Assembly: GCA_034687125.1 (NCBI GenBank)
Contig: JAQGBZ010000048.1
Span: forward strand, 186,001-250,000
Origin: Neelides folsomi
Taxonomy: Eukaryota; Arthropoda; Collembola; Neelipleona; Neelidae
Reading direction: 5' to 3'
Length of the DNA stretch: 64,000 nucleotides
Part shown: positions 1 to 13,900 of the stretch, piece after piece
Numbering within the stretch: the stretch's first letter is position 1
Layout: each line of letters opens with the position of its first letter
The notes under the pieces: model-generated
Seen by the model: only the letters and a program-made list of their open reading frames with translations
Database searches by the model: none
Told to the model about the DNA's origin: nothing
Made by a program: the position numbers and the translations under genes

Positions 1-340
1 TGTGGAGACAAGTGGTGAAGATCTCAAGGAGAACCAAGGTGAGTTTTTTGTTCACTAAAGCGAGTATTTTACTTAAAAACAAGTTTCACATAAATCTTCA
101 ACTGTCCAATTCACAATGATTATAATTATTTGGGTTTATTTGAGTTTATACTTTTTTGTATTTGAGTTTATTATATTTTAAAACCTAATCTAATATTTAA
201 AGATCTTTGTAAATTTCATGGAATTAAATACCTATAAAAGTTTATTTTATGATAAATGTAAATAAATTATATTTATTTTTTAGAAAAATAACTGATGAAA
301 TGATGTTATTTGTAAAATTTCAGAGACTGCAGAATTTTAG
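1..340 (+). CDS. 3' end of an unidentified spliced gene (partial)
   Basis: The window opens inside what looks like an exon ending at 38 with a strong donor (AAG|GTGAGT). A matching acceptor (TTTCAG) precedes 324. Two readings stay open across the junction. In one the tail is V-E-T-S-G-E-D-L-K-E-N-Q-E-T-A-E-F with a stop at 338-340. In the other it ends R-L-Q-N-F-R-D-N-F-I-D-E-E-K-D-W-K with a stop at 375-377, or continues through a donor GTGAGT at 374. The acidic first tail looks like an ordinary protein C-terminus, so I prefer it. Only about 17 residues are visible and no family can be recognised. It could also be chance splice motifs. Confidence 0.3.
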
Positions 341-377
341 GGATAATTTTATAGACGAGGAAAAAGACTGGAAGTGA

Positions 378-3300
378 GTTATTATTTAATATGCCAATAG
401 ACTTTAATTTACGTCGAAGCTTCTGCATCTAAAACTAAATAAATATTCTCGTTGTCATTCCTCTCATTTTATTTGGCAGGAAGGTGATAATAACTAACAC
501 GTAACATTATTCTTCATACAACATCTTTTGGACCTTGAGTATTAGAAAAATAGAATATTGATAATTTATTGTAATGCTCATTTAGTATTAGTATTATTGG
601 TATAGTCTCAAATAGGAAAATAATAGGTAAATAATTGTCAAATAATAGATCAATTATCCATCACTTAACGTTCAACAAATGATTCCTTTGTGGTAATTGT
701 TGAGATATTGTTGTGTAAATTAATGCCGTATGGTGCGATAATAATTAATAATTACCCTACTCAATTATTCAAAAACTCGAGGTTAATGAGTCCAAATTTT
801 CATTTACTCCCATTTGTAAAAAAATGGTTAAAGAACAATTGAAATAGTTAATAACACATAAACATTCTCCATTTAAAGAATGCTAAATTCCTGGTTTAAT
901 TGATTTAACACTGATTGTTTTTTATAGTAAATTAAAAATCTTACCTTTATATATTTTAATGCCCGTTTATGAATGTTCTTGTCCAATATGTTTGTGTCAT
1001 TATTACTCTAATAGAAAATGTTTAATTATTAATTAAAGTTAAATATGAATAATAAAAAAGCATTCATTTTAACACGCAAGAATCTCCATTTCAATTTTAT
1101 TCACTTTCTAAATGACTCACAATTGTCAACTTTCATCGTTGATTGTAACAATTAGAACTCAATTCACGTTTAGGGATTAAAGAGATATTTAATCCTTGTG
1201 TGAGAATGAGTTCGTATTATAATAATAATATCTAGGTAATTTAATCGTAATGTCCAAACATTCATTAATTATTGATGTCATATTGTTGCTTAATTAATGA
1301 TTTGTTGGGTTTTATTTGGGTATTATTTACATTACCGATATGATCAATTCATTTTATGATCATTATAACATTCAATTAAATGTATTTTACACATTAAAAC
1401 TTAATTAACATTATAACTTATACATTATACAGTTATAGTATACCTAATATGTAACTTGTATGATAAATGTAAGCATACCAATTTGGTACACACTAAATAC
1501 ATTTACATTTTATATACTTATTCAATACACGTTAATGATTAAATTAATTATCGAATCTTTATGATCTTATAACAATGTTTATAATTAACAAGTTTAACAA
1601 TTGTTAGCACAGATAAAAATGACTAAATGTTTAATTAAAAATATAATTAATAAAACAATTTATATAATTAATTTAATTTTATATCGAACCCACAAATACG
1701 ATAAACTTCGTGTCTTCGCAAACAATATTAACATGTTTATTATAATATTTACGAAGTCAATTAATATCATTTTAATTTTTAACCTTTCATTATCATTCTG
1801 ATTAAGTTATATAATTAAGAGAAACTTTAAATTAAATAATTTTGCGAGAGTCAGCAATAATTACTAAAATTTCAATTTAAGTAATATTTTTAATGAGGTC
1901 ATACTAATTAACTATTTTTTATTATGTTTTTTATTTTAATTAGCACAATTAACATTTGGAGTTTGATACAATTGGCTACATAAATTAAAAGAAGTATTTT
2001 TATATTTATAAAATAATTTAAAAAATGAGGAAGTGATGAAGGAAGAATTACATTAATAATAACAAGAGTCAAAATTCAAGTCCAGCTTAAAAATTTTGAA
2101 ACTCTCCTTCATTCTTCTCTTCATTGTAAAATTATATTTTTCAGTACTTCCATACTTAACATCGACAATTCTCTCTCAATTCCTATACTTATAATATTTA
2201 CGCAGTATTCTATTAACTACATATTTAAACTTCATTTCTTAAAGTTATTTCTATCAAAGAGCAACATTTATTATATAAGATATATAGTCACAATTCCCAC
2301 AATAATAACTTAATTAATATACTTGGTATATAGCTAACATAACTAACTAACATAACTAACAATACCTAAGTACATTTCTACTTTCATATATCTATTCTAA
2401 TATGTAACATACAATTGCAATGCTATGTTAATACATTGTTATCTGTCTACCAATATGTATTCTTAAAATTAAATAATATTTTAAATCAATAAAAACTAAA
2501 AGCCCATGTTTTTATATCTTATTACTCCATAATGATTTAATGATAATGATATTTATTTAAATAGATGTATTTAACACATATATTTAATTACACCTTGACG
2601 ACTCTTCTCTCTTTAATTTGACTTTAGACATTAAAGTTACAAACTATTTTATAGATTAACACAAATACATTTACTCAACTACACAGTAATTGATTTAACG
2701 CATTAATTAGGTACTTTAACGCACTTTGCTCAACCTCAGAGCTTTTTGACTTTAGTTGTAATTTGTAATTAACTTTATAATTTTACTTTAATGACTACAT
2801 GAAATATTATTTATAATTTTAAGTTCTTAGATTTAACATTTAATTGATTAAGATTGTAATTCGAGGAAGCATTTAAACCAAAATACTTCAAACTCTCTTT
2901 AAATCAAATTCACACCTAATGTAACATTATTAATTAACTTTAGTTTAGTAAACATTAATTTTATTATACATAATAATTAAATCTAATCTGGAATTCATGT
3001 GTTTAGAATTCTCTAATACTAATATCATCATTGTTTAAAGGGGGCAGTTTCATAATCATCATTTAATTGACAATTTTATTTGAGTTAAACAACCTGGCAT
3101 AACACTTTTTTCCTAGAGGAAATTTTAATATTAATTTTATTTATTCCATCCATATTACATACATAATATTATGTACCATATAAGTATGTATTTAGTTAAA
3201 CGACATACTTGACTTATTCAGCATTTGATGGGAATTCTTACGGTCTTGGATCTTCGAATACATTCCCAGTATACCTTGTTTTCCCAATGTATAATCATTG

Positions 3301-3871
3301 ATACACCAAGACATATCAACTTTGATCCATCAGGATCGGTCTAATAAATATTATATATTTAAAAGTAATACACTCGTACCAATAACTTATGTATAAACTA
3401 ATAGAATAAAATTTTATCCCTGTTTAGCCTTGTAAGCCAATTGTTTAGTTAAAATATTTATCCTAACCGCTTGCTTAACACAGACTTAATTCTTACCTAA
3501 TAGTTTAAACGTTAAATAATAAAAGAATGATTTCCATAAAGTTTTAACTAAGTTAATAATTCATAGAAATATTTTTTAAATTCAAATGGTTAAAGCTCGG
3601 GTCTAACAAGTCTTCTTTTTACACATGTTTCAATATCCATTTTGGGTAGATATTTTATATGCAATTGGCATGTAGCATCTTACTACGGTATTGATATTTG
3701 CACTTGTGTAAATTCTAATTTATTATGAGTTTGATAATTATTAATTATGCTATGAATCGATATAATATTCCATATATGTAATATTCCATAAACTACATAT
3801 AATTTTCCCTCAAATTTTGAAGCCAATCTACATCATTGATTAATGTTAATAACAGGAAAATTCTAGTAAGT
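378..3871. other. Intergenic AT-rich stretch, nothing recognised
   Basis: Very AT-rich sequence with no exon-like segment in any frame. The only long open frame (1601-1801) is a low-complexity I/N/L run without splice or family signals. It probably contains the 3' flanks of the genes on either side. Confidence 0.6.
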
Positions 3872-4407
3872 TACCGTATTTATTCGATTAAGAGCCTCTC
3901 TCGAATAGTAGCCCCACCTCGAATAGTAGCCTCGTCTCAGTGACAAATTAAGAAATAGTAGCCTCTCTCGATTAGTAGCCCCTCTCGAATAGGAGCCCCA
4001 TTATAATAACAGTCTACAGGGTTCATTTATGAATGCTTCTGACATCATATATAATAACTTCATACCAATGAATATTTATGAATATTTATATCGCCAAAAT
4101 GACTTTCCTTTATTTAACAGGCATTATTTAATCATATAAAATCTTGGGGCCAATTTCACCACGTTATTGCACATTGCACATTTCAAATCGGAATTTGGTG
4201 TTTTAAGTTGGCCCAATGTCATATTTCAATTTTAAATTTGTATTATTTCAATATATTATTTTTAATTGTTAAGGAAATAAATTAAATGGGTAAACTTAAA
4301 ACATGGAATTGAAATTATGGAGAAATATGCCTCTCTCGAATAGTAGCCTGGTCTCCAAGGTCCAAATTTAAATAGTAGCCGGGGCTCTTATTCGAATAAA
4401 TACGGTA
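3872..4407. mobile_element. Palindromic non-autonomous DNA transposon (536 bp, element A)
   Basis: The left end TACCGTATTTATTCG (3872) and the right end (finishing CGGTA at 4407) are inverted repeats of about 25 bp with one mismatch, running on into AAGAGCC. Inside both ends sits a reiterated motif, TCGAATAGTAGCC. It occurs several times at 3897-4010 and again at 4336-4381, in the same orientation at both ends. A block of about 47 bp made of two such motifs round a variable core is therefore present near each end. The interior carries no ORF. I see no convincing target-site duplication, so the superfamily is unassigned. The element at 35516-35858 has the same layout. Confidence 0.75.
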
Positions 4408-4987
4408 TTTGTAGATAAAATGTAAATACAAAATTGAATTGACGGCAAATTAGAATTTATAATACTTTAATACTTTAGAATGATTTACTCTGAGATTGTT
4501 ATCAATTATAACTAAGTTAGGTAAAGGTGTGTAAACTCAATATTTATAATTATTTATGAGTTAATCTTTCGTAGATTAAGTTAATAATATTTAAGAATCC
4601 ATATAAATATTCTTTACCGTATTCCTCGCTATATGCTTTCTTTTACGAATTTGGTAATTACGATCGATAGTACAAATGGTCTCAAAATTATGTTCTTCAC
4701 TTGCTGTGCAATAAAACTGTATGGATTTCACAAATTATTTAATTTTAAATAATTAATTAAGTTAATGGAAGAATTGGAACTTTTAACTTTCTATTTAACT
4801 TTCTTCTTTCTTCATATATTTTCCCTATCTCATTATAATTAAGGGAAATAACGATTAAATAATAAAAGTAAAACAATAAAACATAATTATCTAAACTTCC
4901 CAACAAATACAGTAAATGATTAGAAATCTTATGACGAAGACTTTGCTGGTTCACAATAAGAAACTCATTATTATATTTTCACTTCCT

Positions 4988-7900
4988 TTACCGAATGTCA
5001 GTGATATTGGATTTGGATCCAAAGATTCGGACGAGTTGGAGTTCATAGTCGACAGCGTTTCTCTTCATGATCTCCATACATGGACCCAAAAGACGCTCAA
5101 ATGCCTCAACGTCCAAAACTAAAACATTGGGAAATGATTTAGAAAAATGCAATACAATTCACTTTACTAAATGATTCACTCTGATATAAAAAACGAATAA
5201 CATTTGTTATATTTAATTAAGCCTTTAATTAATGTTTTATTTTTAATTAAATCCTCACATGCAACTTTGACATTTCCATCAGCGTAGATTGTGGCAGCAC
5301 GGGGCTTGTCAGTTAAAAGTGCCAATTCACCAAAATAACCTCCTTTGCTCGTTCGGTTCAGCTGGAATGGTAATGAAATAATCAAGACCCTTCTTTGGGG
5401 AAAAATGACCCTTCAATGAAGCTCAATTATAAATAATGAGAATGAATATTGAACCTCTTTCTCTACTCCGTTGCTGTCAATGATGACGACTCGAACCGTC
5501 CCGTCCTCGACAAAGTACATGCCGTCAGCCGCGTCTCCTTGCCTGATTATCACTTGATCTGACGCAAAGGTCTTTGGTATCAGAGCATCAGCTAGATTCA
5601 TCCTCTCGTAACTCTACATAACAAAATTGTAATAATTTAACTGTATAATTATGATGGAATAAATTACACAATTTTAGTATTAATACAATTTTACTATTAA
5701 TTCAACTTTATTATTATTGATTTTATCATTATTGCAATTTTATTATTATTATTGCAATTTTAATTTTTTATTATTAATTTGTAAAATATTGCTATTTTGC
5801 GAACCTCGAGTGTTTTAAGCATTGGGACTTGGTTGAGTAGTGACTCGTACATTTGCCTTTTCTTGAACGCGTTTTTGAGGACGATTCTTCTAAACGTTTG
5901 CCTGTCCATGGCCCAAAGATAACCTTCATTTACAGCTTGGATACTCGCAGCTCTTGGCATATTGTACATGAGGGCAAGTTCGCCAAAACTGCCGCTGTCC
6001 TCGTAACCGCCCATGACTTTCGGAGATGATTCGCCTTCGAGCTTCACCAACACTTTGTACTTTCCCCTATTCAAAACATATGCTAATTACACATCCTCCT
6101 TAAAATGTTTAATTAATATTAATAATTATATTTTTATTATTTAAGGTCAAGGTTAAGGTCAATATCGTGCATAGACAGATGTAATTTAATTTAATGATGT
6201 TTGTTCTTACGCAGCAATGACATAAAAATTATCTCCGTCGTCTCCTTGTTTGATGACGTATTCTCCTCTTGAGACTTTCTTCTCGAACATGGCGTCCAAA
6301 ACTTCCTGCATCTGCTCCTAAAAACAAAACAAAACATTTATTAGAATTCTTTATTAAACTTATTGTCTTATTCTTAAAGTTAGTTAATATTTAATATTAA
6401 ATAACGTCATTGGCCTTATACTGGTATTGAAAATCTTTGATTTTAAATTGTGGTAACTTTTGTTCAAAATGGTGAAAGTTTTGAATGAATGGAAGAATTT
6501 GAATAATTAAAGGTTGTTCGTCCCGGCGTGTGCTAATTTGAAGTCAATATTCAATTTGATAGAACTCAATTAATCCAGGATTTCCTTGTCCTTTGACAAG
6601 GTTCTCTAATTGAGTTGCCCTGATGGAGTTGGAATGATTCGTTCGGTCGGAAATTTGAAAATTGAGTTTACTTCAATTTCTCAACCGAATACAATTTTAG
6701 AATTTCTCTTTCCTCAATTACATCATGTAAATTAACTTTCTCTCCATTCACTCTCTCGACAATTTCAGTTATTTCAAAATTTAAATAATAAAAATCCAAA
6801 TAAATACCAAATAAATATTAAAATTAAAAAGCTACAGAAATTTTCATATTTATTATGCAACAGACTTAATTAAAAAGATTATAATTATGAGTGCTAACGA
6901 ATGACATTTTATTTACAATCCAAGTTAGAGTATGAATTGAATATTTAGTCAAAGTAAGAGGGAAAGCCGTTCCCTAACATTACATAGACGAAATGTAGAA
7001 ATAAAAGGGAAGCAAAATCTGTTAAATTGATAGACTCTACGAGACTGAAATATCCAGAGGGGAAATAACTGAAGTGAAGAGATTCCAAGCTCCAAATAGC
7101 CGACAGTCTATAAAACTATAACTATAAAACTATAACATCAAACTATAACGTACTTCTATCACTCTCATAACAACTTATAAGCATTGTGGTTGAAACTTTC
7201 AAAACATTTTTCATATATTTCTCCATGTAATGTATTTCTCCATATGTTTCTCTACATATAATTTCTCTACGGCCTGGATATCCTTCCCAATGTAAAATAT
7301 TAGTATTACAACATCGTTAGGAAAGACCATGAGAAAAAAGTGAAAATACATACATTTACAATCTAAGGGGGAAGTATGGAGAGTTTGGAGAGAGTTGGTG
7401 AAGGAGATGATCGATGAAGTTGTTGAACTGACAACCGAAAGGATGAACGCCGAGACCTCGGCACAACACTCCTTTTTTAAACAACATCCATCCTCCTTTC
7501 CACAACGGATTTTCCAATCTTCGGAGCGGAGTTCAGTCAGGAAGGTAACTTCACCATCAACAGATTGCCCAATTTAAAGGCACTCAAAACTATTGACAAA
7601 TTGGGAATGAACAACGTCCTTTATGTCAATACATCACGAAAAATCCTTTTTGTTCCTTCAGAACGTATTTTGAGCATAATTTTCTTATACTTGTTGTTAT
7701 TAAATTCAACAATGTGAATTAGTAATTATGGGATTTTGTAATGAGATTGAATTGAACAATAAATGTCAAATTATGCCGCAAGGTTGGAAATTGAAATTTT
7801 ATGAATAAAGAGGGCAACAAGTTGCTCTCTGGTATAAATTCCATCCTTGGAAAACTTGGGATAACTTTTCTGGGTTACTTATTGTTTAAACAAGTATTAT

Positions 7901-10900
7901 AAATTCATACATATTTAGATAAAATATTGCGCCATTTATTTGGCCATTTATTACTTCCATAATTGAAAGTAAGTTATTTATGACGTTTGAGTTTAAATGA
8001 GTTTAGTAACTTGTAAAATAATAACTAACAGTTTCAAAACTCATTAATACCAAAACTTATTGGTAGAACAAAATATCGAATTACTTTTATGTATACAAAG
8101 AACAGAATCCAAGGAAGACAATCTACATATTGTTCTGTGTTTAGAAAACAAATTCCAGTTTTGCATGTATAAAAGACATGTATAAAAGATGAAAATAAAA
8201 GAGGATAATGGTAAAATAGTGGAAAGTGAAAGAGAGAGTTGAAATTGTGAAGGAGGTGGTTGGATAATTGCGTTTGATACAATTTGATTGTTTTCTTCCT
8301 TTTAGTACCCGAGCGATGATCATTCTGGCGAGAAATTTCCGAAATGCCCAAATTCCCTCAAATTAAATTCACGGATGGGAAAATGCTCACCAGGCTGTTG
8401 TTACTCTTTTCCCCATCTCTCTAGTCAAAGAGGAATAGCAATTGGTTTGAAAAGCCAAAGGCTCTTCGCTCTTTCTCTCTTATGCATAATTCACACGGGT
8501 TCTCTTTATTTATCTTCCATCTTCCTCGGATAATGCGGTCTTCGGTTCCTTAGCCCATAAATCTATCTCGGCCTCTTCGATCATCCGGATAATTCCATTT
8601 TATTTCCCTTCCGGACTCAACTCAATCACTTTCATTAATTTATCTCAGCATTCATAAAATTCACGCTCAGATAGGATATTCTTCTTGAATATCCTATCTG
8701 ATATTCTCGTCCTGTTACTTTTAAATAACAAATTTGGAATACATTTTTAATGAATGACCAGACGATCCAATTAAGGTTAAAAGACCATCATTTTAAATTC
8801 TAAAAAATGACTAGACTTTTCATAATTACATAACTCTAGAGATTTTTTAACTTTAGAGAATTTTTTTAAACTTTTGGTACAAGGTGAAACGAATGTATTG
8901 ATTAATGAAGAAAGATAGAAAAAGATTTTTGTTGAAAGGAAAGATTGAAATGAAAAGGAAGTTCGCCGGTTCTGTTTCAAGTCTCGTCAACCGTCGTAGT
9001 GGAAATCTCTTTTCCGATCCCACTGGAGATAAAGTTGAGATGAGGAAGATGGAAAATCAATAGTTACGGGGAAAGTCGGTCGGAGCTCCGTAGTATAAAT
9101 ATATGTAGCACAACTCCCCACCTTTTCTTTAATTCAAATACGATGTGTAAGAGCCCCTTGACCTCAAATCTCATTTAGAATTATTATTTAACTATAATAT
9201 TTAATCACTTCCCTTATAAATACTAAATAGACCAAATATCTTAAAATACATTTTATACACTCAAAAGACATTTTATACCATTGGGGAAATAGCCTAGTTT
9301 AAAAAATCAATTATAATCCTCTTGTACAAATAAGGAAAATTAAAACGATTAACTCGAGTCTGCTTAAGAGGCTTTTCCAAGTTGAACTTAAGTAAAGAGA
9401 TAGGGGAAAGTGGAGGAACGTGCGGGATGGAAATCCGAACAACTGTCACGTACAGATGAGCAAAGCGATATCTCGAGTGCCAAATGGGAAGTTTGTTATA
9501 TTTGAAAGGAGAAAAATAGCGTTTTTCTCTCCAGCCCCATTTTCATCACATCAAATCCACCATGATGAAATGAAGGAAACGTGGAGAAATTGTCCTGGAG
9601 GAAATGAGGAGACGATGAGTTTCAAATCCACTTTCTTCACCCAACTTCAAATGACACGGGAAAGAAGAAGAGTGGGGAAAACAATTTAAATTCTCATCTA
9701 ACTCTTTTTTTATTAAATTATGCCAAAACGAATGGTTTGGTCATATTCGAAGGAACAAAATTCTTATTTTTCCATTACCCTTTTTTCATTCAATTTCCTC
9801 GCCCTGTAAATTCCAAAAATGGAAATTGGCCTTAAATATGATAATTTAAATCTAAAGCCAATAATGAACCCAATGTGATTTAAATCAGAAAAATGTGTAA
9901 ATAATAATAATTTTTATCTCAATTTTGTACAATTATAATTTTTAGTAATGTTTGGTGTGTTTATTCATATAGGTAATTAAATATGTTGTATAAGTAGGTA
10001 ATTACTAATTACCTATTGTAAATATACTCAGGGTCTTAAATGCTCCGACGTGATTAGAAATATAAAATCATTAAGGTCTCCACGTGTAAGGATTTTACAA
10101 AATGAGGGCAAGTGTGTGTTTTAAGTCTCCTAAATATATTTCTCCTCCAGTGGTGAGATTGAGATGGGGAAAAGATCTAAAGTGTAATGTACGACCTCGT
10201 AGTCCAAATTCCTTCCAATTGCGTTTACTCTCATGGTTTGGCCAAACTGGACCTGGATGGTCAGAAGATCAAATATCCTCCACCAATTCCCTCGGAATCC
10301 TCAAATACAAAGAGAGAGTTTGGATGGATCTACTTGGAACAAAATGAGAGCTCAAGTTGACTTCAACCGGCCGACTTCTCTGCTTAATTAATTTCACTCA
10401 AAAGCGAGGAAACCTCTTTTAACCAGAGAATAATGAAAATGAAACAACTGAAGTCACTCGACCTTTAAATACATATAATAGTTATACATATTAACTATAT
10501 AACATACTTTTTTCCATCAGTTTATATCTTTTTTAATGACATCTTAATACAATGCAAATTATACTGACATACAAATACTATACACAAATATCTGTATTAT
10601 GTGAGTACTTGGATTTATAATTTATTTGTATAGTATCTACAGGGTGGACCATAAGTGTCTTTCTTTTTTAAATAAACAATCATATAAAAAAGAAAGATAC
10701 TTATGGCCTATCCAGTATACAAATAAACAAAACATTACATCTTTTGGATAAATAATAAAGTTAAAATAAAGTTTGTTTATTCAAGATTGACTGATCAATA
10801 CAATGAACAAATTCTTTCATCTTTTTTGTTTACGAAAAAGCTTAAATGACTCGAGCATTATTAAATCTCGAGCCTTATTCAAGTAGCTTCACATAATAAA

Positions 10901-13900
10901 ATACAAAATACTAACTATAAGTAGTTACATTCTACACTACATGCTTCTCACGGCATATGCTATGCTAGACCAATACAGATATAGACCATTAAGTACAAAT
11001 TCATAAGGGTAAAATTTAATAATTATCAAATACTTGTACTATTATACAATATATTTATAAAATACAATATTGCTATCATGGTATTGGAATAAGTAGTGCT
11101 AAAGCGCATGGACTCTGGAAAGATATATCCATCGTATAAAAGTATAAAATGGAAATGTCTGGAAAGCTGAAAAATGTGTATTTAATTTGAGCTCCAACTC
11201 TGGGTGGTTCACTGTGAGAGTTATGAGTTTAATCCTAAAATTTGAATAGTTGACTTTAATAAAGTAAAGCGTTGAAGCCTCAAGCGTTTGAAGAAACTTC
11301 TAATTCCTTCATTATCAATTCAACTTTCCTCTCAATTCCTCTCAAATTCTTCCCAAAGAAAGTCTCGGTCTCGCCAAGTAAAATAAGATTATCGCCCTCT
11401 TAATCCCCCAAAATCTCTTTCGCCTCCAAAATTGAAACTTTCAATCATCTCATTTTATGCACAATTTAATAAAAATTCTTTTTTAGTACACATTCTTCAT
11501 ATAATTGTCAAAAGTCTAATAGTACTCTATGCGTATATATACACAATGTTTTTTCCGTCATATTAGAGTATGAAAGTAGATACAAGTATAACATTAAGTT
11601 ACATAATATATAAGGCTACATAATATATTAAAAATTTAATATATTAACAATAAGTTAAATTGTATAGCTCCCATCAAAGTAATATTAATGAAAATAAATA
11701 ACCATTTCCTGCTCTTTTTAAGAAAGGTCTTTTTAAGAATCTTTAGAAAATTGAACAATTTTTAACTTTCATTTCTCCGCATTTGACGTTTAAGAAGTTG
11801 GGGATTTTCAATTCATTTCCTATGGGAAGGAATAAGAGATCGGAAGGAGGAAGAAATATTTAGGCCGAGCACTCTCTCTCTAATTTAACTAAAATTTGAG
11901 TCTTTGAGTATAATGGCGAATGTTGATTTGAAAATGTAAGAGGATCCTTCAAAGATCCACCTCATTACTTCTTTGTAAAGAGATTCTCCCTCTTTCCAGA
12001 TAAAGAGATTCTTCCTCTTTCCAGAGAATGGCCGTGGAAAAGGTATGCTAAACGTGTGTTGATAAATCTACAATTTATAACTCCTATGAAGAACCTCCAA
12101 TTCCAACAGTTATAATATGAGATAGAGTTTAAATGTGTAACGTCGTAACGTGTAATCAACCTATCTCCTTTGCCTTCTACTCCCTGGGAAGTCAAATATT
12201 AGCCAAGTGCTTGAACTCAAATCTCTTTACACCATTCACCCATTTCGACCATTTTAATTGGATACTCACGAACCTGAGGATCAGTCAGACATTCACAAAA
12301 GATCATCATGAAGTGAAGGAAGAGAGACATAAGAAAGGCATTAAATCATTATATTTAAACCCTTACTCTTCTTTTACTTACATTTTGACTCTTTTTGGAT
12401 GTTTTATGGGTTCGTTCTCCTCTTTAATCTCCTTTTACGAGATCTTTCTCATCATAAACTCCATTTATTTAAATCCCATTTAACATTGCAGTTAAGGTTG
12501 CAAACGAGAAGATGAAACTTTAGTTAATTTTATGTGAGTTTGGAGTAGTTTGGAGAAATGTAAAAATGTAATGTTTAACATACGGCATCTAGAGATCGGA
12601 AGAGAAGAATATGCCTCACGGCCTCAGCTAGTCTATTCCTCTGCTCATCGGATTTGGGATGTACAACCTGGAAATAAAATAAATAAAAATTAATTATACA
12701 TAAAATAACAATTAATTATACACAAAATCTTTCAAGTTAATATACAGACAGTTAATATACATACATTACATATCTGTATATTTTTAATAGGAATCTGGAA
12801 AAATCAATTAAAATGATAAATCTCTATTCACAGATAAAATAAGTAATTTAATAATTTTATGTATCAGTGTACGTTATTTAACTAATTAACAGATAATACA
12901 GGTAGCTTATATCATATAATATTTTTAGAATTGAAGTGGAAGTGAAAAAGATAGGAAAGATAAAATATCTGTGTATGTAGGTGAACGTGGTAAAAAGGCC
13001 CAAGAACAAGCAACGATGATTTTATTGATTTATAGGATAGGAATAAAACATGATATTGCAATGAAGACGTAGAAAGTCAATTGTGGCTGCGGGGTCAATT
13101 GAGTGAAAATCAATTCTTGTGCGTCCAAGAAAGAAATATTATTTGTGACCGCAGACTTCAGTATTGAAGATGAGTCAAATGCTGGGTCGTGTAATAAAAA
13201 AAAACTCCTTGTTCCGCCCCCACACTCTCCAGATGCGACCATTTCATTATCACTCGTGTAAAGAACTTTCAATGACACAAAAATGTCTTTTCTTCTCATT
13301 AAACTCTTTCAAGGAAATTGGGGACATTCAATGCTCTTTACATTTATGAGATCATTCAAGTCAGAAAATTTTCTAACAAAACATCACGAATGTTATTACA
13401 GAGAGAATATTTCAGATTATTCATTTTACATTATTTGTTCATTTTCATTCATTTTCTCTTTCTCTAATATTTTTTATGAAAAAAAAGATGAAAGTGACCT
13501 AAAAAGAACTTTGCTCCAAATATCGAAGAAGTACAATAAGCTTAATAAAATTATATTAAAGATCATTAAATAATAAATGAAATCTTAATATTTTAATGAA
13601 TTGTGAAAAAGAGGTTTATTGGATGTCAGAATAAATAGCAATATTGTATTATAATTATTTGCAGGATATAAATTATCTCATAGTATTAATTGGCCCAGTT
13701 CCAATATTATTCAAAGAAATGGGAGTATAAATGGATGGTAAAAATATTTCATTTGGTTCATAGGTTCATTAATCCACCTTTGGTAATAAGGAACATCTGG
13801 GGGATTGAAAACTTGTGGAATGTTCTTACATAATAAAAAGGGCCTTTTCTTAACCCACCTTATGGAAGTAAAGATAAATAAGACATTACTAAGCTCTTCC

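Larger units (their letters stand above)
6318..12583 (-). other. Pka-R2 intron (6.3 kb)
   Basis: The donor after 12584 (GTATGT) and the acceptor before 6317 (TTTTAG) frame this intron. It holds a perfect 14-bp hairpin (8668-8700) and one 76-bp MITE (10640-10715). Open frames here (for example 10102-10347 and 9420-9689) show no family resemblance or splice context and are judged non-coding. Confidence 0.8.

Noticed and set aside
10102-10347. 81-codon plus-strand ORF with balanced composition
   Set aside because: Lies inside a certain Pka-R2 intron on the other strand, with no splice sites or family resemblance.
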